NCBI GenBank assembly: GCA_021824055.1 | Contig: JAKALV010000131.1 | Coordinates: forward strand, 1 to 8,678 | Length of the DNA: 8,678 bases | Direction: 5' to 3' | DNA from: Acidobacteriota bacterium | GTDB lineage: Bacteria; Acidobacteriota; Vicinamibacteria; Vicinamibacterales; SCN-69-37 | In this document: positions 1 through 5,092 of the stretch, piece by piece | How the letters are laid out: each line of letters opens with the position of its first letter | Position numbering within the stretch: the stretch's first letter is position 1 | Position numbers and translations under genes: made by a program | The notes under the pieces: model-generated | Told to the model about the DNA's origin: nothing | What the model saw: only the letters and a program-made list of their open reading frames with translations | Databases searched by the model: none

Positions 1-1
1 C

Positions 2-1201
2 GACCTGGTGGAGGACATCACCGAGCGACGGGACCTTGAGGCGCAACTGCGCCAATCGCAGAAGATGGAGGCCATCGGGCAACTCGCCGGCGGCGTCGCG
101 CACGACTTCAATAACCTGCTCACCATCATCCGGGGGCACGCGGATCTGGCGGGTCTGTCGAGCGAGTTGCCTGCGCCGGTTCGCGAGTCGCTCGACCAGA
201 TCTGCCTGACCGCGAACCGCGCGGCTGACCTCACGCGCCGGATGCTCCTCTTCAGCCGACGCGAAGTGATGCAACCGGCCCGGGTGGACCTGAACGACGT
301 CGTCACACAACTGGCCAAAATGCTCCGGCGTCTCATCGGCGAGAATGTGCGTGTGACGCTGGACGTCCATCAGCGCCCGCTGCCAATCTACGCCGACGCC
401 GGAATGATTGAGCAAGTCCTGATGAACCTGGCGATCAACGCCCGCGATGCCATGACGGGCGGTGGGACCCTCAGCATTGAAACGTCAGAGAGCACGGAGC
501 GGGCCGCGACGGCGGACATCAGCGAAGTTGAGACGGGGACTTACGCGTGCATCAGCGTCAGGGACACGGGCTGCGGGATCCCGCCGGACGTCCTGCCGCG
601 CATCTTCGAACCGTTCTTCACGACGAAGGAGGCCGGCCGGGGCACGGGGCTCGGTCTGGCGATGGTGTTTGGTGTGGTCAAGCAACACCGTGGTTGGGTA
701 ACCGTGGACAGCGAACCTGGCCGCGGCGCGACGTTTCGCGTCTACTTGCCCTTGACCGAACGTCCGGCAGCCATGGAGCGGCCGGCGATGGTCGCGACGG
801 CCCAGCGCGGGCGCGGCGAAACGATCCTCGTGGCCGAGGATGACGAGCCAACCCGCGAGATGACACGCGCCATCTTGGAACGCCATGGTTACAGAGTCGT
901 CGGAGCGAACAGTGGGCGAGACGCGTTGCGCCGCTGGGCGGAGGCGGACGGGCCCATCGATGTGCTTCTGACGGACATGGTGATGCCCGGCGGCGTGAGC
1001 GGGACCGACCTGGCGGGTGAGCTTCAGCAGAAGCAGGCCAACTTGAAGGTCATCCTCACCAGTGGCTACAGCACCGAAATCGCTGGCCGCGCGCTGGACC
1101 TGCGCGAAGGACAGACCTTCCTGAGAAAACCCTTCGGGGTCACTGAGCTTCTCACGACAATCGCCAACGTGCTGGGTTCTTCAACACGATCGTCAGCCTG
1201 A
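2..1201 (+). CDS. Hybrid sensor histidine kinase, C-terminal part (HisKA-HATPase-receiver); 5' end outside window
   Basis: Transmitter and receiver end of a two-component hybrid kinase that autophosphorylates on His and passes the phosphate to its own receiver Asp. Frame 2 is open from base 2 and begins with LVEDITERR, the usual tail of a PAS domain, so the sensor lies upstream. The GTG at 8 is probably not the true start. Numbered from that GTG: H-box AHDFNN with phospho-acceptor H32; N-box NLAINARDAM with N144; G1 box DTGCGIP from D186; then IFEPFFTTK and the GRGTGLGLAM box. This is the HDFNN subclass of HisKA kinases. A short linker leads to a receiver domain (about 273-390) with acidic pair D278/D279, phospho-acceptor D323 in LLTDMVMPG and conserved K374 in LRKPF. 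All catalytic residues are present, so it looks active. No output domain or separate response regulator is visible. The signal is unknown because the sensor is missing. The next gene starts 55 nt downstream. Confidence 0.95.
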   Translation, partial: DLVEDITERRDLEAQLRQSQKMEAIGQLAGGVAHDFNNLLTIIRGHADLAGLSSELPAPVRESLDQICLTANRAADLTRRMLLFSRREVMQPARVDLNDVVTQLAKMLRRLIGENVRVTLDVHQRPLPIYADAGMIEQVLMNLAINARDAMTGGGTLSIETSESTERAATADISEVETGTYACISVRDTGCGIPPDVLPRIFEPFFTTKEAGRGTGLGLAMVFGVVKQHRGWVTVDSEPGRGATFRVYLPLTERPAAMERPAMVATAQRGRGETILVAEDDEPTREMTRAILERHGYRVVGANSGRDALRRWAEADGPIDVLLTDMVMPGGVSGTDLAGELQQKQANLKVILTSGYSTEIAGRALDLREGQTFLRKPFGVTELLTTIANVLGSSTRSSA

Positions 1202-1245
1202 ACGCGGCGCCCGGCCGGGTTGGCGGCGATCCGTGACCGTCCGAT

Positions 1246-1249
1246 AGGA
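1246..1249 (+). promoter_or_regulatory. Ribosome binding site of the M16 protease gene
   Basis: AGGA sits 7 nt before the ATG at 1257 and supports that start. The start is also supported by the signal peptide that follows directly. The 55-nt gap after the kinase gene shows no clear terminator, so read-through from the kinase gene is possible. Confidence 0.55.
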
Positions 1250-1256
1250 TGAACGT

Positions 1257-4145
1257 ATGACCTTTCAGCGCCTTCGCCTCCGCCTTGCCGTTTGCGCCCT
1301 GTTTGTGTTCGCGGGCGGCCTCGTCGCCGCGGGTCCGTTCGCGCCGGCCCAGACCATCCCCGCCGGACGCGAGACGTCCGCGGCCTCGGTCGCATCCTAT
1401 GCCCTGTCGCAGACGATGCCGGTGGATCCGGAAGTGGTCGTCGGCACGCTGCCGAACGGCCTGCGCTACTACGTGCGCGCGAACGCGAAGCCGGCCCGTC
1501 GGGCCGAGTTGCGGCTCGTCGTCAAGGCCGGGTCGGCGCTGGAAGACGATGACCAGCAGGGGCTGGCGCACTTCGTCGAACACATGGAGTTCGAAGGCAC
1601 GCGGCACTTCCCGCAGCAGGGCATCGTCGATTTCCTGTCGTCGCTCGGCCTGAGCATTGGTCCGGACGCGAATGCGGCGACCAGCTACGACGACACGCAG
1701 TACACGCTGCGCGTGCCGACCGATGTGCCCGGCGTGCTCGACCGCGCGCTGCTCGTTCTGGAGGACTGGGCGCAGGGCGCCACGTTCGATCAGAGCGGCA
1801 TCGACCGCGAGCGCGGCATCGTCCTGTCGGAATGGCGGATGAACCTCGGCGCGGGCGAGCGTACGCAGGACAAGATCAACCGCGTGGAGCTCGAAGGCTC
1901 GCGTTACGCGGATCGGCGGCCCATCGGCAAGCCCGATGTGATCGAGCACGCCGCGCGTGAACAGCTCACGCGCTTCTACCGCGATTGGTACCGTCCGGAC
2001 CTGATGGCCGTGATGGTGGTCGGCGACGTCGATCGCGACGCCGTCACGGCCATGATCAAGCAGCATTTTTCGTCGCTCGCCGCGCCCTCGCCGGAGCGGC
2101 CGCGGCCCGTCTTCGACGTCCCTGACCATCCCGGCACGCGCTACGCCATCGTCACCGACAAGGAAACGACCCAGACCGTCGTCCAGCTCAGCAATCTCCG
2201 GCCGGCGCGCAACCAGGGGTCGGTCGGCGGGTATCGCAACATCATGCTCGACCAGTTGTTTGCCAGCATGCTCGGCGCCAGGCTTGACGAGCTGACCGCG
2301 AACGCGGATCCGCCGTTTCTCCGGGCGGCCGCGGACCGGGCGCTGTTCCCGATCGCGAGGACGCGGGATGAGGCCGTGCTGCAGGCGCTCGTCTCGAACA
2401 CCGGCGTGGCGCGCGGTGTCGACGCGCTGGTGACCGAACTGCAGCGGGTCGCGCGGTTCGGCTTCACCGCGACCGAGTTTGCCCGGGCGACGCAGGCGAT
2501 GATGCGCAGCTACGAAGAGTTGGTGACGGAAAGCCCGGACCGCGAGTCGACGAGCCGCGCCGACGAGTACACGCGGAACTTCCTCGAGGGCGAAGCGCTG
2601 CCGACCATCTGGCAGGAACTGGCATTCCATCGAAGGTTCGTTCCGGGGATTACGCTGGCCGAGGTCAACGCCCTCGCCGGGGACTGGTTCCCCGAGCAGA
2701 ACCGGCTCCTGGTCGTGTCGGCGCCGGACGCAGCCGGCGTCGTGCTGCCCGATCAGACGCAGCTCGCGGCGGTCGTCAAGACCGCGGCGGCGAAGCGGCT
2801 CGAGCCCTACGTGGACGCCGCCGCCGGGCACGCGCTCATCGATGCGCCTCCGGCGCGGGGCACGATCGTGAAGATCACCGCTCACCCGGAAGACGGCATC
2901 ACGGAGTGGACGTTGTCGAACGGCGCGACCGTTGTGCTCAAGCCAACCACGCTGAAGGCGGATCAAATCCTGTTCCGCGCCGTCGCCCCGGGCGGGACGT
3001 CGCTCGCGAGCGACGCGGATTTCATCCCCGCCCGCGTCGCCGACGCCGTTATCTCAGCGAGCGGTGTCGGACGGTTCAACGCCGTGATGCTCGACAAGAT
3101 GCTGGCCGGCAAGACGGTTGCCGTCACGCCGTTCATCGACGAGATCAACGAGGGAATGCAGGGCGGGAGCACGCCGCAGGATCTCGCCACGCTGTTCCAG
3201 CTTGTGTACCTGCGATTCACCGAGCCGCGCGCCGATCCGACCGCGTTTGCCGCGATGGTTTCGCAGGCACGGGGGCTGCTCGCGAATCAGCTGGCGAGCC
3301 CCGACGTCGTGTTCAACCAGGCCATCGACGCGATCGTCAGCCGGAACAGCCCACGGCGCCAGCCCGAAACACCGGCGACGGTGGACCAGTGGAATCTCGC
3401 GAAGTCGCTGGCGTTCTACAAGGCGCGCTTCGCGGACGCGAGCCATTTCACGTTCGTGTTCGTCGGCAGTTTCACGCCGGACGCCATCAAGCCGCTCGTC
3501 GAGACGTACCTTGCCAGCCTGCCGGCGACCCACGCGCATGAGACCTGGCGCGACCTCGGCATCGCGCCGCCCACGGGGATCGTGGACAAGACGATCGAGA
3601 AGGGCATCGCGCCGAAGAGTCAGGTTGCGATCGTCTTTTCAGGGCCGTTCCAGTACGACGACGCGCACCGGTTGGCGCTGCGGACGATGACCCTTGTGCT
3701 GCAGTCGCGGCTGCTCGACACGATCCGGCAGGAGCTGGGCGAGACCTACAGCATCACCGCCACGCCGGACACCGAGAAGCTGCCGCGGCCGCAGTACACC
3801 GTGCGGATCGAGTGGACCTGCGATCCCGCGCGCACGGCGGCGATCGTCGAGCGCGTGTTCGAGGAGATCGCGTTCGTCAAAGTCACCGCGCTGTCGCCGG
3901 GGCAAATGGGCGTGATCCGCGAGAGCCTGCTGCGGGAGTTCGAAACGCGCAGCCAGGACAACGGCTATCTTCTCCGGCAGATCTCGCAGCGTTACGAGGA
4001 CGGCGACGCGGCGAACCTCTCGGCGATCGGCAACCTGCCCGGCCAGATCGCGGCGCTGACTGGCGACGCGATTCACCAGGCGGCGCAGACGTACCTCGAT
4101 CTCAGAAATTACGTGAAGGTCACGCTGATGCCGGAGGTGAAGTAG
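1257..4145 (+). CDS. Exported M16 family zinc metalloprotease (PqqL-like, full length)
   Basis: Predicted secreted or periplasmic zinc endopeptidase of the pitrilysin (M16) family, 962 aa, close to E. coli PqqL (about 930 aa). Residues 1-25 form a signal peptide: basic MTFQRLRLRLR-like start, hydrophobic core, then small residues before an Ala/Pro-rich stretch. The first M16 domain (about 55-210) holds the inverted zinc motif HFVEH (H105, E108 as catalytic base, H109), with E192 in RERGIVLSE as the expected third zinc ligand. An M16_C domain follows (about 215-400). The second half (about 545-950) repeats the fold without HxxEH, as in inactive M16 halves. It keeps the family motif RQELGETYS (824-832). 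The protein ends MPEVK. The family cuts short unfolded peptides inside a clam-shell chamber made by the two halves; the substrate here is unknown. A decayed copy of its C-terminus lies about 0.9 kb downstream. Confidence 0.95.
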   Translation: MTFQRLRLRLAVCALFVFAGGLVAAGPFAPAQTIPAGRETSAASVASYALSQTMPVDPEVVVGTLPNGLRYYVRANAKPARRAELRLVVKAGSALEDDDQQGLAHFVEHMEFEGTRHFPQQGIVDFLSSLGLSIGPDANAATSYDDTQYTLRVPTDVPGVLDRALLVLEDWAQGATFDQSGIDRERGIVLSEWRMNLGAGERTQDKINRVELEGSRYADRRPIGKPDVIEHAAREQLTRFYRDWYRPDLMAVMVVGDVDRDAVTAMIKQHFSSLAAPSPERPRPVFDVPDHPGTRYAIVTDKETTQTVVQLSNLRPARNQGSVGGYRNIMLDQLFASMLGARLDELTANADPPFLRAAADRALFPIARTRDEAVLQALVSNTGVARGVDALVTELQRVARFGFTATEFARATQAMMRSYEELVTESPDRESTSRADEYTRNFLEGEALPTIWQELAFHRRFVPGITLAEVNALAGDWFPEQNRLLVVSAPDAAGVVLPDQTQLAAVVKTAAAKRLEPYVDAAAGHALIDAPPARGTIVKITAHPEDGITEWTLSNGATVVLKPTTLKADQILFRAVAPGGTSLASDADFIPARVADAVISASGVGRFNAVMLDKMLAGKTVAVTPFIDEINEGMQGGSTPQDLATLFQLVYLRFTEPRADPTAFAAMVSQARGLLANQLASPDVVFNQAIDAIVSRNSPRRQPETPATVDQWNLAKSLAFYKARFADASHFTFVFVGSFTPDAIKPLVETYLASLPATHAHETWRDLGIAPPTGIVDKTIEKGIAPKSQVAIVFSGPFQYDDAHRLALRTMTLVLQSRLLDTIRQELGETYSITATPDTEKLPRPQYTVRIEWTCDPARTAAIVERVFEEIAFVKVTALSPGQMGVIRESLLREFETRSQDNGYLLRQISQRYEDGDAANLSAIGNLPGQIAALTGDAIHQAAQTYLDLRNYVKVTLMPEVK

Positions 4146-4150
4146 CGGAG

Positions 4151-4217
4151 GTCTAACCTGGCATGCAGCCGACGGCGCGGTCAGACTATGCGCCGCGGCT
4201 GAGGTTGGGCGTCAGTC
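4151..4217 (+). other. attC-like recombination site (59-base-element-like stem-loop)
   Basis: GTCTAAC (4151-4157) fits the attC R'' consensus RYYYAAC. After 9 nt comes a stem: CAGCCG-A-CGGCGC (4166-4178) pairs with GCGCCGCGGCTG (4190-4201) around an 11-nt loop. That gives 12 pairs with a single bulged A at 4172, placed as in the aadA-type attC arm (AGCCGAC opposite GCGGCT). Two right-hand boxes are possible. GTTGGGC (4204-4210) matches GTTRRRY perfectly but is only 3 nt from the stem. GTCAGTC (4211-4217) has the normal 10-nt spacing but one C for T. The bulge position favours plus orientation. Read on the minus strand, the element would end in a perfect GTTAGAC box and lie just behind higA, as the 3' end of a higBA cassette should. 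It may instead be a simple hairpin between the convergent protease and higA genes. No T-run follows on either strand. Confidence 0.55.
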
Positions 4218-4222
4218 GGAAT
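4210..4222 (+). repeat. Left copy of an inverted border repeat around the higBA module
   Basis: CGTCAGTCGGAAT here and the reverse complement of 4854-4866 (CGTTAGTCGGATT) agree in 11 of 13 positions. The two copies face each other across the higBA segment. Both contain the GTYAGTC core that resembles an attC R' box (GTTRRRY, each with departures). In integron cassettes the first bases of a cassette are complementary to the R'' box of its own attC, and such a pair would look like this. Confidence 0.5.
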
Positions 4223-4243
4223 AACGGACAACCTCGGTGGGCC

Positions 4244-4531
4244 TCATGCCGCAGAGAGCCTGACGACGTGCAGCTTCTTGCGGCTCCGCTCCGCGTGCCA
4301 CAGGTCGTACTGCACCTGCTGGCTCATCCAACTTTCCGCCGTGGTGCCAAACGCGAGGGACAGGCGTACGGCCATTTCCGGACTGATGCCGGCTCGCCCG
4401 TTCAAGATGCCCGAGAGGGTCTTACGGCTGACCCCGAGTGCGCGGGCGGCTGCGGTGACCGTCAGATCGAGCGGCGTCAGACACAGTTCGCGGAGAATCT
4501 CACCCGGATGCGGAGGGTTGTGCATCTTCAT
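4244..4531 (-). CDS. higA: HigA-family antitoxin (XRE/HTH_3 type, 95 aa)
   Basis: Antitoxin of a type II toxin-antitoxin pair. It should bind and neutralise HigB and repress the operon through its helix-turn-helix. The opening HNPPHPGEIL and later SRKTLSGILNGRAGISPEMAVRLS pattern is typical of HigA/VapI proteins. The helix-turn-helix covers about residues 24-46 (VTAAARALGV, turn, SRKTLSGILN). The C-terminal part keeps the family WMSQQVQYDLW pattern. The frame stays open up to 4585, but that would overlap the toxin gene by 47 nt. I choose ATG 4531 because GAGGTGG lies just before it and the usual family start (M-x-M-HNPPHPG) follows. ATG 4525 is the alternative and has better spacing from the same Shine-Dalgarno sequence. 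The gene starts 7 nt after the higB stop, so the two are translationally close. The order toxin then antitoxin is the normal higBA order. Confidence 0.93.
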   Translation of the reverse strand: MKMHNPPHPGEILRELCLTPLDLTVTAAARALGVSRKTLSGILNGRAGISPEMAVRLSLAFGTTAESWMSQQVQYDLWHAERSRKKLHVVRLSAA

Positions 4532-4538
4532 AGCCACC

Positions 4539-4820
4539 TCAGTGGTAGTCCTCGTAGTCGACGCGTTGGGCATCCTTGCCGGCAAAGCAGAACGTGACGC
4601 GCCAGTTACCGCTTACCTTCACTGCCCACGTGCCTTTTCGGGCGCCGTGAAGTTGGTGGAGATCCAGGCCAGGCAACGCCATATCGCGCGGGTCTGCGGC
4701 CGCATTCAATCGGCCCAGTACCAAGCGGAGCCGGTCGGCATGTTTAGCTTGAATGCCCTGCTTGTTCCCGGTGGCGAAGAAGCGTTCAAGCCCCTTATGC
4801 CGAAAGCCCTTGATCGCCAC
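4539..4820 (-). CDS. higB: HigB-family toxin (RelE/ParE fold mRNA interferase, 93 aa)
   Basis: Toxin of the higBA pair. Family members cut mRNA on the ribosome and slow growth until bound by HigA. Seen here: an opening AIKGFRHKGLERFF, the central DMALPGLDLHQLHG, the SGNWRVTF strand with R74, and the terminal VDYEDYH with Y89, Y92 and H93. These are the landmarks of the HigB/plasmid-killer family, and the length fits its usual 90-95 aa. The frame is open to GTG 4853, which would give 104 aa. I prefer GTG 4820 because homology to the family begins there and the extra 11 residues are encoded across a perfect palindrome that looks like the operator. No Shine-Dalgarno sequence precedes 4820, and the placement of the predicted -10 box suggests a leaderless message. 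The toxin looks intact, so the module may be functional. Confidence 0.92.
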   Translation of the reverse strand: MAIKGFRHKGLERFFATGNKQGIQAKHADRLRLVLGRLNAAADPRDMALPGLDLHQLHGARKGTWAVKVSGNWRVTFCFAGKDAQRVDYEDYH

Positions 4821-4826
4821 CGGACG

Positions 4827-4855
4827 AGTGTAACCGATGTGGTTACAGAACACAA
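4827..4855 (-). promoter_or_regulatory. Predicted higBA promoter with overlapping operator palindrome
   Basis: On the minus strand TTGTGT (4855-4850, -35-like, 3 of 6) and TACACT (4832-4827, -10-like, 4 of 6) are exactly 17 nt apart. Between and overlapping them lies a perfect palindrome with 7-bp arms and a 5-nt centre: TGTAACC at 4829-4835 and GGTTACA at 4841-4847. HigA binding there would cover the spacer and the -10 box, giving the autorepression expected of this family. Transcription should begin about 7 nt past the -10 box, which falls on the GTG at 4820. The palindrome is seen directly; its roles as promoter and operator are inferred. Confidence 0.6.
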
Positions 4856-4866
4856 TCCGACTAACG
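4854..4866 (-). repeat. Right copy of the inverted border repeat around the higBA module
   Basis: On the minus strand this reads CGTTAGTCGGATT, with GTTAGTC one base from the GTTRRRY consensus. It partly overlaps the -35 box of the predicted higBA promoter. The protease remnant begins 15 nt further right, at 4881. Confidence 0.45.
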
Positions 4867-4880
4867 GCTTGCCGCCGGCG

Positions 4881-5075
4881 GCATCCGGAAGGAACTCGGG
4901 GAGACCGACAGCATCACCGCCACGTCGGCGACGCGGCGAACCTCGCGGGGATCGTGGACCTGCCGGGCCAGATCGCGGCGCTGACGGGCGACGCGATTCA
5001 CCAGGCGGCGCGGACGCACCTCGATCTCCGGAACGACGTGAAGGTCACGCTGATGCCGGAGGTGAAGTAGCGGAG
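4881..5075 (+). pseudogene. Remnant of a second M16 protease gene (C-terminal fragment, internally deleted)
   Basis: Two blocks match the protease gene in the same orientation. Positions 4881-4924 match 3721-3764 (37 of 44 bases). Positions 4926-5075 match 4001-4150 (137 of 150 bases, about 91%), including the stop codon and the next 5 nt. The 235 nt between these blocks in the intact gene are missing. Since 235 is not a multiple of three, the reading frame is broken at the joint. CGG occurs at both ends of the missing piece (3766-3768 and 4001-4003), so the deletion may have used this microhomology. The fragment also has Asp in place of the conserved Tyr of GETYS. The last 49 codons carry 7 amino acid changes and still end MPEVK-stop, so this looks like a once-separate paralog rather than a very recent copy. 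A 77-codon frame from 4837 covers the end, but no start or promoter supports its expression. Confidence 0.9.
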
Positions 5076-5092
5076 AAGGATGCTACTTCACC
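5061..5092. terminator. Inverted repeat spanning both stop codons between convergent genes
   Basis: GGTGAAGTAG (5061-5070) and CTACTTCACC (5083-5092) are perfect 10-bp complements around a 12-nt loop. Each arm ends in the stop codon of the gene it belongs to: the protease remnant from the left and the propeller regulator from the right. It could act as a weak bidirectional terminator. There is no GC-rich core and no U-run, so this role is uncertain. The same arm occurs at the intact protease end (4136-4145) without its partner. Confidence 0.35.

Noticed and set aside
1152..2966. 604-codon open frame on the minus strand
   Set aside because: It lies wholly opposite the M16 protease gene and the kinase tail, is rich in Arg and has no recognisable domain. 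It is the usual shadow frame of GC-rich coding DNA.
3054..4076. Minus-strand frames of 145-161 codons opposite the second half of the protease
   Set aside because: They are shadows of the M16 coding frame, without motifs or start signals.
4532..4585. Longer HigA with 18 extra N-terminal residues
   Set aside because: The extra part overlaps the higB coding end by 47 nt and has no family likeness, while GAGGTGG fits the start at 4531 or 4525.
4837..5070. A separate small gene of 77 codons
   Set aside because: Its last 48 codons are the protease C-terminus, and the rest is out-of-frame sequence from the higBA promoter and the first remnant block. No ribosome binding site is visible, so it is treated as part of the pseudogene.
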